DNA from: Paracoccaceae bacterium
GTDB lineage: Bacteria; Pseudomonadota; Alphaproteobacteria; Rhodobacterales; Rhodobacteraceae
Direction of reading: 5' to 3'
Length of the DNA: 64,000 nt
Assembly: GCA_024304985.1 (NCBI GenBank)
Contig: JAMWZC010000004.1
Coordinates: forward strand, 411,869 to 475,868
The notes beneath the pieces were generated by a model. The model made no database searches, was not told the DNA's origin, and worked only from the letters and a program-made list of their open reading frames with translations. A program made the translations under genes and the position numbers. Shown in pieces: positions 9,436 to 19,483 of the stretch; within the stretch, counting starts at the first letter, position 1; each line of letters starts with the position of its first letter.

Positions 9436-9450
9436 TTGCGAAACTCGCAT
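9436..9450. promoter_or_regulatory. LysR-type binding box 2 (T-N11-A dyad)
   Basis: TTGCG-AAACT-CGCAT has 4-bp perfect arms (TGCG/CGCA) and the same geometry as box 1, with centres 21 bp apart. That spacing puts the two dyads on one face of the helix, as expected for recognition and activation sites of a LysR tetramer acting on cuyA, whose ATG is 60 bp away. Confidence 0.6.
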
Positions 9451-9509
9451 TAGATCGGGCCAGATTTCCCGGCTATAAGTCACATGACGCAACACGAAAG
9501 GCCCACCCC

Positions 9510-10529
9510 ATGCATCTTGCCCGCTTTCCCCGCCGTTTTCTTGCTCATCTTCCGACGCCTCTGGAACGGCTTGACCGGCTGAGCGCCGAACTGGGCGGTC
9601 CTGAGATCTGGATCAAGCGCGACGATTGCACGGGCCTGTCCACGGGCGGCAACAAGACCCGCAAGCTGGAATTCCTGATGGCCGAAGCCGAGCTTGAAGG
9701 GGCCGACATGGTCATGACCCAAGGGGCTACCCAATCGAACCACGCCCGCCAGACAGCCGCTTTCGCCGCAAAGATGGGTATGGCCTGCCATATCCTGCTG
9801 GAGGATCGGACAGGCTCGAACGACAGCAACTACAACCACAACGGTAACGTGCTGCTGGATCACCTGCATGGGGCCACCACCGAGAAGCGCCCCGGCGGCG
9901 GCGACATGAATGCCGAGATGGAGGCGGTCGCCGACCGCTATCGCGCGCAGGGGCGCAAGGTCTATACCATCCCCGGCGGCGGCTCGAACCCGACAGGGGC
10001 ACTGGGTTATGTCAACTGCGCTTTCGAGATGCTGGCCCAGTTCAATGATCGCGGGTTGCGGGTGGATCACATCGTCCACGCTACCGGATCGGCCGGCACG
10101 CAAGCCGGGTTGATCACTGGATTGAAGGCCATGAATGCGGGCATCCCGCTTTTGGGTATCGGAGTGCGGGCGCCAAAGCCCAGGCAGGAAGAGAACGTCT
10201 ACAACCTTGCCGTCAAGACAGCCGAAAAGCTGGGCTGCCCGGGCGTCGTCGCCCGAGAGGATGTCGTCGCCAATACCGACTATGTCGGACAGGGCTATGG
10301 TATCCCGACCCCAGACGGGATGGAGGCGCTGCGCATGTTCGCCGAGCTGGAGAGCATCCTGCTGGACCCGGTCTATTCCGCCAAGGGGGCGGCGGGCTTC
10401 ATCGACCTGATCCGCAAGGGCCAGTTCAAGAAGGGCGAGCGGGTGGTGTTCCTGCATACCGGCGGGGCAGCAGCTCTCTTCGGCTATGACAAGGCGTTTG
10501 ACTTTGCCGACCGCTGGGTCACCGCCTGA
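9510..10529 (+). CDS. cuyA: L-cysteate sulfo-lyase
   Basis: This 339-aa PLP enzyme of the ACC-deaminase/D-cysteine desulfhydrase fold has a start ([18 protein letters not shown]), the PLP-Lys region [10 protein letters not shown] (about residues 46-54), [16 protein letters not shown] and the phosphate loop [11 protein letters not shown], as I recall them from CuyA of Ruegeria pomeroyi. CuyA cleaves L-cysteate to pyruvate, ammonium and sulfite. It is divergent from a LysR gene and is followed by a UPF0324 membrane gene, the known cuyA-cuyZ pairing. D-cysteine desulfhydrase is the main alternative; the neighbouring suyAB and hpsN favour the sulfonate role. Confidence 0.87.
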   Translation: MHLARFPRRFLAHLPTPLERLDRLSAELGGPEIWIKRDDCTGLSTGGNKTRKLEFLMAEAELEGADMVMTQGATQSNHARQTAAFAAKMGMACHILLEDRTGSNDSNYNHNGNVLLDHLHGATTEKRPGGGDMNAEMEAVADRYRAQGRKVYTIPGGGSNPTGALGYVNCAFEMLAQFNDRGLRVDHIVHATGSAGTQAGLITGLKAMNAGIPLLGIGVRAPKPRQEENVYNLAVKTAEKLGCPGVVAREDVVANTDYVGQGYGIPTPDGMEALRMFAELESILLDPVYSAKGAAGFIDLIRKGQFKKGERVVFLHTGGAAALFGYDKAFDFADRWVTA

Positions 10530-10556
10530 CGCAATACGGGCCAAGGAACTGACGTG

Positions 10557-11552
10557 ATGATCGGACAGGCACAGGCGCTTTGGCGCAGCCATACGCGTGG
10601 CCTGATGGTGGCTGTGCTGGTGGCCGTCGCATCGGCCTTTCTGGCGGAACATTACGGCGCGCCTGTGATGCTGTTTGCCCTGCTGATCGGCATGGCACTG
10701 CATTTTCTGGCCGCGGACCCCACCTGCGCGCCGGGTCTGGATTTCGCGGCCAAGACGATACTGCGTTTGGGTGTGGGCCTGTTGGGACTGCGCCTGACAG
10801 TCAGTGACATCCAGACCGTGGGCGTGGTCCCAGCTCTTGCCGTGATCGGGTTCGTCATCGTGACTTTCGCCTGCGGCGTGGTTCTGGCGCGGCTTCTGGG
10901 CCGTCGCGCCGCCTTTGGCATGCTGGCAGGAGGCTCTGTCGCGATCTGCGGCGCCTCGGCGGCGCTGGCCATCGCCTCGGTCCTGCCCCACCGCCCCGAA
11001 CGTGAGACAGATACTCTCTTTGTCGTCATCGCGGTAACCGTCCTGTCCACGGTCGCGATGATTGCCTATCCGATCCTGTTCACGGCGCTGGGTTTGTCGC
11101 ATCAGGAAAGCGGTTTCCTGATCGGGGCCACGATCCACGATGTGGCCCAGGTCGTGGGCGCGGGCTATTCCATCAGCGATGAGGCGGGCGTCATCGCCAC
11201 CTTCGTCAAAATGCTGCGCGTGGCGCTGTTGCCGGTCGTCATGTTGATCGTGATGCTGAGCTTCAGCAACGCGCAAAGCCAACGGCTGCATCTGCCGTGG
11301 TTTCTGGTCATGTTCGTCGGGCTGGCCATCCTTGGCAACACGGGGGTGATCCCGCAGGCCGTCACAACCGTTGCCGCCGACACATCGCGCTGGTGTCTGG
11401 TTGTGGCCATCTCGGCCTTGGGCGTGCGCACCAGCCTTGCCGAGATCGCACGCGTGCGCCCCTCCTATGGCGGGCTTATCCTTGCTGAAACGCTGATCCT
11501 GTTGGGGATCGCTCTTCTGTTCGTGTATATGATCGGCCTCAACACAGCCTGA
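10557..11552 (+). CDS. cuyZ: UPF0324/YeiH-family membrane protein, probable sulfite exporter (cuyA-linked)
   Basis: This protein of about 331 aa has 9-10 hydrophobic segments and the YeiH/UPF0324 signatures LRLGVGLLGLRL, GGSVAICGASAALAIASV and GATIHDVAQVVGAGYSIS. ATG at 10557 is chosen (a GTG lies one codon upstream), with AAGGA about 9 bases before. It follows cuyA after 27 bases in one operon. The family is proposed to export the sulfite released by desulfonation; this is genetic-context evidence, not visible in the sequence. A paralogue sits next to suyAB. Confidence 0.85.
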   Translation: MIGQAQALWRSHTRGLMVAVLVAVASAFLAEHYGAPVMLFALLIGMALHFLAADPTCAPGLDFAAKTILRLGVGLLGLRLTVSDIQTVGVVPALAVIGFVIVTFACGVVLARLLGRRAAFGMLAGGSVAICGASAALAIASVLPHRPERETDTLFVVIAVTVLSTVAMIAYPILFTALGLSHQESGFLIGATIHDVAQVVGAGYSISDEAGVIATFVKMLRVALLPVVMLIVMLSFSNAQSQRLHLPWFLVMFVGLAILGNTGVIPQAVTTVAADTSRWCLVVAISALGVRTSLAEIARVRPSYGGLILAETLILLGIALLFVYMIGLNTA

Positions 11553-11612
11553 TCGGGCGGCGAGGATCCGGCCTGCGCGGGGCAATGCAACACCCCATGT
11601 CCATCGGTCTGG

Positions 11613-12623
11613 TCAGACTGGCGCCCAGAGCTTGACGACGGCGATGCACAGACCAAGCAAGACCAGCGTTTCGATGAATACGATGGCCAGATGGCCCCCA
11701 CCAACCACGGTCAAAGCCTTGATCGAAGTCTTGACCCCGAGTGCCGCGATGGCGACCACAAGGCAAGCGCGTGACAGCGTGTCCACATAGCTGACAAATA
11801 TGGCGGGCAATTCAAACAGGCTGCCAAGGCTGACCAGCAGGATGAACAGAACCATGAACCATGGAAGCAGGGGGATGCTGTCTTGCGCCGCCGCGTTGCC
11901 TGTTATCCGCAGCACCAGAACGACAAGGATCAGCACAACAGGCAGCGTCGCCACGCGGAAGAGTTTCACGATGGTCGCCATCTCGCCTGCGGGGTCGGAC
12001 ACGCTGAACCCGGCCCCCACCACCTGCGCGACATCGTGGATCGTGGCGCCGATCAGAAAGCCCTGTTGCAGTTCGTTGAACCCAAGAGCCTGAAACAACA
12101 GTGGATAGGTGACCATCGCGATGGTCGACAGCGCAGTCACGGCCATGACGGTGAACAGTGTATTGCGCTCGGTCTTGTCATTGTGCGGGATCACGGCTGC
12201 AATCGCCATCGCCGCCGAGGCACCGCAGATCGCCACGGCCCCGCCCGTCAACAAGGCGAAACGCCATTGGCGGCGGAACAGGGGGCTTGCCACGAAGCCG
12301 GCCCCGATGGTCAGCGTGATCAGGCCCAAGACGGTGCCCGCCCCGGCGAAACCGATCCGCGCCACATCCTCGAAGGCGATGCGGATTCCCAGAAGTCCAA
12401 CTCCCAGCCGCAGGATGAATTTCGCCGCCATATCTGTGCCTGCGCGACAGGGACCGTCCGTGTGCAGAAAGTTGAAGGCCATGCCCAGCAGCAAGGCAAA
12501 CAACATGACCGGGGCGCCGTAATGTGAGCCCAGAAAGCTGGCGGCGGCGCCTATCGTCGCGCTGAGAAGGAGGCCCGGAGCATGGACGGCGGCGCGGCTA
12601 TACCAGTGCTGCACTGCAAACAT
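11613..12623 (-). CDS. UPF0324/YeiH-family membrane protein, probable sulfite exporter (suyAB-linked)
   Basis: This 336-aa protein is a paralogue of the cuyA-linked exporter: HYGAPVMLFALLLGMAFNFL, LRLGVGLLGIRI, GGAVAICGASAAMAIAAV and GATIHDVAQVVGAGFSVS are all shared. It is convergent on its paralogue with a 60-bp gap and lies 68 bases downstream of suyB on the same strand. It therefore belongs to a suyA-suyB-exporter operon and is predicted to remove sulfite produced by sulfolactate cleavage. Confidence 0.83.
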   Translation of the reverse strand: MFAVQHWYSRAAVHAPGLLLSATIGAAASFLGSHYGAPVMLFALLLGMAFNFLHTDGPCRAGTDMAAKFILRLGVGLLGIRIAFEDVARIGFAGAGTVLGLITLTIGAGFVASPLFRRQWRFALLTGGAVAICGASAAMAIAAVIPHNDKTERNTLFTVMAVTALSTIAMVTYPLLFQALGFNELQQGFLIGATIHDVAQVVGAGFSVSDPAGEMATIVKLFRVATLPVVLILVVLVLRITGNAAAQDSIPLLPWFMVLFILLVSLGSLFELPAIFVSYVDTLSRACLVVAIAALGVKTSIKALTVVGGGHLAIVFIETLVLLGLCIAVVKLWAPV

Positions 12624-12691
12624 TCAAGAACCCTCGCACCGCCGAAGAGGGGCGCGGACAGTCGCCGCACCCCGGTTCAAAAGAAATCGTC

Positions 12692-13873
12692 TCAGGCCGA
12701 GCGGTAGAGCTTGGTCATCGAGAATTCGCGGTGCCCCAACGCTTCGGCAGCGGTCATGCGGCCATTGGCGGTGCGCTTGATCATCCCGATCAGTGCATCA
12801 CCCGCCTGATCTATGGTCATGTCGCGCCGCAACACGCCGGTTACATCTACGTCGATATGTTCCGACATGGTGCGCAGGGTGCGCGGGTTGCCCGATATCT
12901 TGATGACCGGAACAATGGGGTTGCCAACCACATTGCCCTGCCCGGTGGGGAAGGTGTGGATCACATAGCCCGCTGCCGCCATCAGCGTCACACATTCAGC
13001 CGCCGCCGAAGACGTATCCATGAAGTAGAGCCCGTTGCCCTTGGCCGGTGCTTCCGCCGGTTCCAGCACGTCGATGTAGGTCGAACTGCGACCGATCTTC
13101 TCAAGGTTGCCCAGCGCCTTTTCCTCGATGGTGGTCAGACCACCCAGAATGTTGCCTTTGGTGGGCTGGCTGTCCGACAGATCCGATGTCTTGAAAGGTT
13201 CGATCACCTCGTCCTGATAGGCTTGAAAGGTCCTCATGAACTTTTCGGCCGCTTCCGGCGTTGCCGCGCGCTTGGCACAGATATGTTCGGCTCCGGTGAT
13301 TTCCGAGGTTTCGCCGAAACAACCGTAAAGACCGTGCGGCAGCAGCTTGTCATACATGTTGCCCACCGTGGGGCAGGAAGACAGGCCGGTGGTGGTATCG
13401 CTTTCACCGCATTTGGTGGAGACCCACAGATCGGTCAGCGGGCAGTCTTCTTTCTGCAATTCGCTGGCCCAGTGGACATATTCCTTGGCTTTCCAGCTGG
13501 CACGGCGGATCGTCTCGAAATCGCCAATCTGTTCGATCCAGAAACCCTCGACGGGCTTGCCGGTCTTGGCGATGCCTTCGACGATGATCCGGGTCCACTC
13601 GGGTTCGATCCCGATGACCACGACTGCCGCGACGTTGGGGTTGGCACCCGTGCCGATGATCGTGCGGAAATGCAGATCCAGATCCTCGCCGAACTGGAGA
13701 CGGCCATAGGCATGCGGGATCGCCATCGTGCCCTTGACGTTGTTGGCCACCGCCTCGCAGGCGGCGTTCGAGATGTCATCGACGGGCAGGATCAGCACAT
13801 GGTTGCGCACACCGACACGACCATTCTCGCGACGCCATGCCTTGACCATGTCTTGCGTGAAGTCAAAAGCCAT
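12692..13873 (-). CDS. suyB: (R)-Sulfolactate sulfo-lyase, large (beta) subunit
   Basis: This 393-aa protein belongs to the altronate/galactarate dehydratase (UxaA) large-chain family, starting [34 protein letters not shown] as SuyB does. Family Cys-containing loops ([31 protein letters not shown]) are present and probably bind the Fe centre. With SuyA it splits (R)-3-sulfolactate into pyruvate and sulfite. The gene follows suyA by 13 bases and precedes an exporter gene. Sugar-acid dehydratase is the alternative, but its length, the small separate SuyA subunit and neighbouring hpsN support SuyB. Confidence 0.88.
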   Translation of the reverse strand: MAFDFTQDMVKAWRRENGRVGVRNHVLILPVDDISNAACEAVANNVKGTMAIPHAYGRLQFGEDLDLHFRTIIGTGANPNVAAVVVIGIEPEWTRIIVEGIAKTGKPVEGFWIEQIGDFETIRRASWKAKEYVHWASELQKEDCPLTDLWVSTKCGESDTTTGLSSCPTVGNMYDKLLPHGLYGCFGETSEITGAEHICAKRAATPEAAEKFMRTFQAYQDEVIEPFKTSDLSDSQPTKGNILGGLTTIEEKALGNLEKIGRSSTYIDVLEPAEAPAKGNGLYFMDTSSAAAECVTLMAAAGYVIHTFPTGQGNVVGNPIVPVIKISGNPRTLRTMSEHIDVDVTGVLRRDMTIDQAGDALIGMIKRTANGRMTAAEALGHREFSMTKLYRSA

Positions 13874-13886
13874 TTGAATGCCCCCC

Positions 13887-14183
13887 TTACCAGCGCTTGG
13901 TTTTCAGATTGTGGGTGTGAACATGACCGCCCACCTCAGCGGGTCCGACCATCTTGCCGATGTCCTCGCCGTATTTGATGATCGTGTCACCGGCGGACAG
14001 CGCCTTGAGCGCGACCTTGTGGCCGATCGGAATGTCGGTCTTGGCGGTCAAGCGAAAGTCCGAATTATCCTCGGTGCAGACGCACAGCATCTGGGTGCCG
14101 GCTTCCAGCCCCTCGACCACGACAACACCGACATTGTCGGCCTTGTCATGAACAAGCAGATGGGGGTGGGTGTTTGCAGTCAT
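13887..14183 (-). CDS. suyA: (R)-Sulfolactate sulfo-lyase, small (alpha) subunit
   Basis: This 98-aa protein has an SAF/UxaA-N domain ([50 protein letters not shown], ending [12 protein letters not shown]). ATG at 14183 is preferred because GGGAGAG lies 5-12 bases upstream and the homologous domain starts there; an upstream in-frame ATG would add 20 unrelated residues. It pairs with SuyB. It is first gene of the suyAB-exporter operon, divergent from a GntR regulator across a 220-bp region holding a perfect palindrome. Confidence 0.88.
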   Translation of the reverse strand: MTANTHPHLLVHDKADNVGVVVVEGLEAGTQMLCVCTEDNSDFRLTAKTDIPIGHKVALKALSAGDTIIKYGEDIGKMVGPAEVGGHVHTHNLKTKRW

Positions 14184-14285
14184 CAGTCTCTCTCCCTTGG
14201 TCTTGGACATCATGATGGCTCCGCAGGCGTGCCGCGATGACACGCGGCCTGTTCGGTGCGCGCAGTAGACGTGTTTGATTATTTC

Positions 14286-14305
14286 TTTAAACTATATAGT
14301 TTAAA
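14286..14305. promoter_or_regulatory. Perfect 20-bp palindrome, probable GntR operator
   Basis: The sequence TTTAAACTATATAGTTTAAA is its own reverse complement over 20 bases, with core ACTATATAGT. It lies about 100 bp from both the suyA start and the GntR start, in an AT-rich pocket within GC-rich DNA. It is the obvious candidate site for the divergently encoded GntR/UTRA repressor; the assignment is inferred. Confidence 0.7.
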
Positions 14306-14403
14306 TTTTTCAAACAAGTCAACGCTACCTTGCAGCTTTCTGCTTGGGTTTTCCCGCAGGCTTGGCTTTAACGGGAAGAGCGCGTGTTTTTTCGGAGGAA
14401 CAG

Positions 14404-15123
14404 ATGTCCTTGCGGCCCGTCTCACAGCCCCTGCACAGGCAGTTGCGCGATCTGATGCTGGCGCGGATCGAATCGGGGGAATGGTCGCCCGGCACCTATC
14501 TGCCATCCGAGACTCGATTGGCCGAGGATTACGGCGTGGCTGTCGGCACCCTGCGCAAGGCGCTGCTGGATCTGGCGGCCGAAGGTGTGGTGGTGCGGCG
14601 TCAGGGCAAAGGCACGGTCGTGACCAGCCATGACAGCGACGCGGTGCTGTTTCGCTTTTTCAACCTGCGCCGCGCCGATGGCAGCACGCTGCGCCCGGAA
14701 AGCCGGGTCTTGTCGCGCCAGCGCCGACCGGCAAGCGAAGCGGAGGTTGCCTCGCTTGGCCTGCCCGCCGCTGCCGAAGTGGTCTGCATCACCCGTGTGC
14801 GCGACGGCGACGGAATTCCGATCATATTCGAACATATCATTCTGGACGCAGACCGCTTCGGCCCAATGGAAACAACGCCCGAGGTTCTGCCCAACACGCT
14901 ATATCAGCTGTATCAGGCACAGTTCGGCGCCACCGTCCACCGCGCGCGCGAAACGATTACGGCGGCCAGCGCCACAGGCGCATGCGCCGTCGAACTGGGT
15001 GTCGCGGAAGGCACGCCGCTTCTGCATATCCGGCGCATCGCGCTGGATTACAACAATGCGCCTATCGAGCTGCGACTGTCATGGGTGACCACTGCTGCGC
15101 TGCACTATCAGACCGAGGTTTGA
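14404..15123 (+). CDS. GntR-family (HutC/UTRA) transcriptional regulator, suy-linked
   Basis: This 239-aa regulator has a GntR winged helix (about residues 8-75: QLRDLMLARIESGEWSPGTYLPSETRLAEDYGV..., VRRQGKGTVV) and a C-terminal UTRA effector domain (about 90-235; IIFEHIILDADRF, RETITAASA, ALDYNNAPIELRLSWV). ATG at 14404 is chosen for its GGAGGA ribosome site; an upstream in-frame ATG lacks one. It is divergent from suyAB and probably controls it, with sulfolactate or a related sulfonate as a plausible effector (inference). It is convergent on the dehydrogenase gene at 15135. Confidence 0.88.
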   Translation: MSLRPVSQPLHRQLRDLMLARIESGEWSPGTYLPSETRLAEDYGVAVGTLRKALLDLAAEGVVVRRQGKGTVVTSHDSDAVLFRFFNLRRADGSTLRPESRVLSRQRRPASEAEVASLGLPAAAEVVCITRVRDGDGIPIIFEHIILDADRFGPMETTPEVLPNTLYQLYQAQFGATVHRARETITAASATGACAVELGVAEGTPLLHIRRIALDYNNAPIELRLSWVTTAALHYQTEV

Positions 15124-15134
15124 CACCCTTTGCC

Positions 15135-16124
15135 TTAAGGCAGTTCGAGAACGATTTTTGCTGCATTCACCCGGCCTGCGTCCAGATCGGCAAAGGCAAT
15201 GGCCCCATCGCAAAGGGGCCGCACCTCGACCCAGCCCAGATCGCCCAATCGACCGTCACCCAGCGCGGCAAGGGCGGCGGCAAAGTCATCTGGCGTATAG
15301 CAATAGGACCCACTTACCGTGATCTCCTGCAGGGTGATGCGGCGGATGTCATAACCCTCGTTGCCGGGCAACAGCCCGACATGCACGATCACCCCGCCGG
15401 GACGCACCAGCCGCGAGGCGTCGCGCCGGGTGGCCACAGCCCCGACAGCGTCGATGATCAGGTCAAAGGCATCCGGGCCGGGATCTTGCGCCGTGGGATC
15501 GAAGGCGGTGATCCCCTCTTCCCGCGAGACGCTGGCCCGTCGACCGGCATGAGGCTCGGCCACATGCACGCTGCCCGCCCCCATCAGCCGCGCCACCAGC
15601 GCGGCACCAAGGCCGATCGCCCCGCCGCCCTGCACCAGAACGCGAGGGGCGTCCTCACCCAGTTTTTCCATTCCGATCCGCACCGCATGCCATGACACGG
15701 CTACAGGCTCGGACAGCGCGGCGTGGCGCAGGCTCAACCCTTCCGGCACAGGCAGCAGGTTGCGTTCCGGGATGCTGACATATTCCGCGAAAGCACCCGG
15801 GCGTGACGGCATGGAGATGATGACACGGGTCGGCGACAGATGCGGCCGCCCGGCCCGCGCCACAGGACAGTCCGGGTCCACCACCAGCGGGTTGATCGCT
15901 ACGGCCTCGCCCTTGCGCGGACCTGCGGCGACCAGCCCCGCCGCCTCGTGACCCAGGATCAGCGGGGCGGGGCGGCGGTCGTCATGGCCGTGATAGGCGT
16001 GCATATCCGACCCGCAGATCCCCACCGCCCGCACCGCAACCAGCACCTCACCCGGCGCGGGCACAGGGTCGGGTTGCCCGGTCCAGATCATCGTGTTGGG
16101 TCCGGTATAAAGCAGCGCCTGCAT
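15135..16124 (-). CDS. Zinc-type alcohol dehydrogenase (MDR family), probable sulfonate polyol 2-dehydrogenase
   Basis: This 329-aa medium-chain dehydrogenase has a GroES-like domain with catalytic-zinc ligands in GICGSDMHAYHG (Cys37) and LGHEAAG (His59, Glu60), and a Rossmann fold from about residue 150 (VQGGGAIGLGA). The four structural-zinc cysteines are missing; only one Cys remains in the lobe at NPLVVDPDCPVARAGR. AAGGAGG precedes the chosen ATG. As last gene of the hpsN operon it is a candidate for one of the HpsO/HpsP-type dehydrogenases that interconvert DHPS enantiomers through the 2-ketone. That role is inferred from context. Confidence 0.8.
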   Translation of the reverse strand: MQALLYTGPNTMIWTGQPDPVPAPGEVLVAVRAVGICGSDMHAYHGHDDRRPAPLILGHEAAGLVAAGPRKGEAVAINPLVVDPDCPVARAGRPHLSPTRVIISMPSRPGAFAEYVSIPERNLLPVPEGLSLRHAALSEPVAVSWHAVRIGMEKLGEDAPRVLVQGGGAIGLGAALVARLMGAGSVHVAEPHAGRRASVSREEGITAFDPTAQDPGPDAFDLIIDAVGAVATRRDASRLVRPGGVIVHVGLLPGNEGYDIRRITLQEITVSGSYCYTPDDFAAALAALGDGRLGDLGWVEVRPLCDGAIAFADLDAGRVNAAKIVLELP

Positions 16125-16140
16125 CCCATCCCTCCTTCTG

Positions 16141-16899
16141 TTATTTCGCGGTGAATCCGCCATCCACGTAAAGGGTCTGGCCGGTGACATAGGCCGAGGC
16201 TTCCGCGCAGAGGAAAACCGTGGCCCCGGCCAGATCGTCCAGCGCACCATTGCGGCCAATCGCCGTGCGCGCCGCATTGGCAGCAGCCAGATCGGGGTCG
16301 CCGAATACGGGGGCGGTCAGCGGCGTGGGGAAAAAACCCGGCGCGATGGCATTGCAGGTGATCCCCTGCCCCGAGAATTCCTGCGCCATGGCGCGGGTCA
16401 GTTGCACGATTCCACCCTTGGCCGCACCATAGGGCGCGGAATTGGGAAAGGCGCGTTGCGATTGCAGGGATGCGAGGTTCAGCACCCTGCCCCAGCCACG
16501 CGCCGCCATGCCCGGGGCAAGATGTTGCACCAGAAAGAAGGGGGCACGCAGATGCAGCGCCATGTGCAGGTCGAATGTCTGCGGCGAAACCTCTGCATAG
16601 GGCTGGCGCAGATTGACGCCTGCGGCATTGACCAGAATGTCGATCTCGCCCGCGTCACGGGCCAGTCGCGCAATGACATCCGCGTCAGTCAGGTCAGCAG
16701 GATGGGCATGGGCCTTGATCCCCTCGGCCTCCAACTCCGCGCGGGCCCTTTCCAAGGCATCTGCGGATCTCGCCACCAGATGCACCGTTGCCCCCTGCTG
16801 TCCCAGTGCGCGCGCCATGGCAAGACCAATCCCGGAATTGCCGCCCGTGATCAGGGCCGCCCGCCCTGTCAGGTCGAACAGGTGATCAAGCCTTTGCAT
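16141..16899 (-). CDS. Short-chain dehydrogenase/reductase (SDR), hpsN operon
   Basis: This 252-aa classical SDR has the cofactor loop TGGNSGIG (residues 18-25), NAAG (91-94) and the catalytic Ser144, Tyr157 and Lys161 (YGAAK), all intact. AAGGAGG lies just before the ATG at 16899. It overlaps the aminotransferase gene by 14 bases, so the two are co-translated. Together with the downstream zinc-type dehydrogenase it resembles the HpsO/HpsP pair of DHPS degradation: NAD(P)-dependent oxidation or reduction at C2 of a C3 sulfonate. The exact substrate is unproven. Confidence 0.82.
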   Translation of the reverse strand: MQRLDHLFDLTGRAALITGGNSGIGLAMARALGQQGATVHLVARSADALERARAELEAEGIKAHAHPADLTDADVIARLARDAGEIDILVNAAGVNLRQPYAEVSPQTFDLHMALHLRAPFFLVQHLAPGMAARGWGRVLNLASLQSQRAFPNSAPYGAAKGGIVQLTRAMAQEFSGQGITCNAIAPGFFPTPLTAPVFGDPDLAAANAARTAIGRNGALDDLAGATVFLCAEASAYVTGQTLYVDGGFTAK

Positions 16900-18094
16900 C
16901 CGCACCTCCTTTCGCCACGGCATCGCAGGCCATGATCAGCAGATCCGCCACCAGATCGCAGTCCTGCGCCGTCAGACCCAAGGGGATGCGGATATCGCAG
17001 AGCGTGGCCTGCACCGCACAGGCGTGCGGCACGCTGGTTGCATCTGCACCGGCCCAATGTTGCGGGGCGGACGTGTAGCCTTCGGCCTTGGCCCGACCGA
17101 ACCACTTCACCATCACGCCCTTGTCACGCGCCTTCTGCACGAAGTCCGCCATGGAAACCGGATCGAAGGCCGGCAACCTGAACTGGATCGAGCTTTGGGC
17201 ATAGGCTTCGGCCTGCGGGCGGCGCGGCAGGGCAAAGGCGGGATGCGCCGTCAGACGGGCGGCGATCCGATCATGGCTGGCGTTCCAATCGGCAACCCTT
17301 GTGGCCAGCAGGGGTAGTTGAGGCAAGGCCAGCGCTGCGACCAGATCCGACATGCGCATACTGTAATTGCCGCAAACGCCGCGCCATCTGTCCATCACGG
17401 CGGCTTCGGGCACCGTGCCGTTCTGGGCATAAAGCATGTAGCTGCCCGAATGGAGGATCGCCCGCGCGGCAAGGTCGGGATCATCCGTCACCAGCATCCC
17501 GCCCTCGCCCGCATTCACGTGCTTGGACGATTGGAAGCTGAAACATCCCGCCAGACCGAATGTCCCTGTCGGACGCCCCGCCCAGGATGCACCCAGCGTA
17601 TGGGCGCAATCCTCGATGAAGGTGATATCCTCGGCGTTACAAACCTCGGCCAGCGTTTCCATGTCGCAGACATGGCCCCGCATATGTGACAAGAGCAGAT
17701 GCCGTGCCCCGCTGGCGCGCGCCTTGGCGCGCAGATCGTCAAGGTCGATGGTCAGGTCATCCGTGATCTCGACCAGAACCGGGACGGCCCCGATGTGGTC
17801 CAGCGCGCCCGGCACCGGACCAAGGGTAAAGGCGTTCATCAAGACCGGATCGCCATGCTGCACCCCGGCCCCCTTGAGAGCCAGAAACATCGCCGCCCCG
17901 CAGGAATTGACCGCCACGGCAAAGCGCCGCCCGCTGAGCGCTGCGAAGGCGCGCTCCAATGCGGCGACCGGGCCGGGGGCACCGCCGGCTTCGCCATAGC
18001 GGTGCAATCTGCCAGAGGATATGAGCGCCAGAACATGCGCCTGCGCCTGAGGCGGAATGTCGGGCGGTTGCCCAAGATCAGGAACCGCGCCCAT
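16886..18094 (-). CDS. DegT/DnrJ/EryC1-family PLP aminotransferase in the hpsN operon
   Basis: This 402-aa fold-type I enzyme has [12 protein letters not shown] near the N terminus, the PLP-ring Asp region [17 protein letters not shown] and the Schiff-base Lys in [17 protein letters not shown] at 18094, 5 bases after the hpsN stop, is preferred over an upstream TTG, although no strong ribosome site is seen. DegT enzymes usually transaminate keto-sugars. Here the gene is locked between hpsN and two dehydrogenases (14-base overlap with the SDR), so a C3 amino-sulfonate such as cysteinolate is a reasonable substrate hypothesis; sulfopyruvate/cysteate transamination is the alternative. The family assignment is firm, the substrate is not. 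Confidence 0.8.
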   Translation of the reverse strand: MGAVPDLGQPPDIPPQAQAHVLALISSGRLHRYGEAGGAPGPVAALERAFAALSGRRFAVAVNSCGAAMFLALKGAGVQHGDPVLMNAFTLGPVPGALDHIGAVPVLVEITDDLTIDLDDLRAKARASGARHLLLSHMRGHVCDMETLAEVCNAEDITFIEDCAHTLGASWAGRPTGTFGLAGCFSFQSSKHVNAGEGGMLVTDDPDLAARAILHSGSYMLYAQNGTVPEAAVMDRWRGVCGNYSMRMSDLVAALALPQLPLLATRVADWNASHDRIAARLTAHPAFALPRRPQAEAYAQSSIQFRLPAFDPVSMADFVQKARDKGVMVKWFGRAKAEGYTSAPQHWAGADATSVPHACAVQATLCDIRIPLGLTAQDCDLVADLLIMACDAVAKGGADAKA

Positions 18095-18098
18095 GGGA

Positions 18099-19478
<1,380 letters not shown>

Positions 19479-19483
19479 TCAGA

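Noticed and set aside
9480..11585. 701-residue open frame antisense to cuyA and its exporter
   Set aside because: Composition is rich in His, Gln, Arg and Asp with no domain. It mirrors two strongly supported plus-strand genes, a known effect of high GC third positions.
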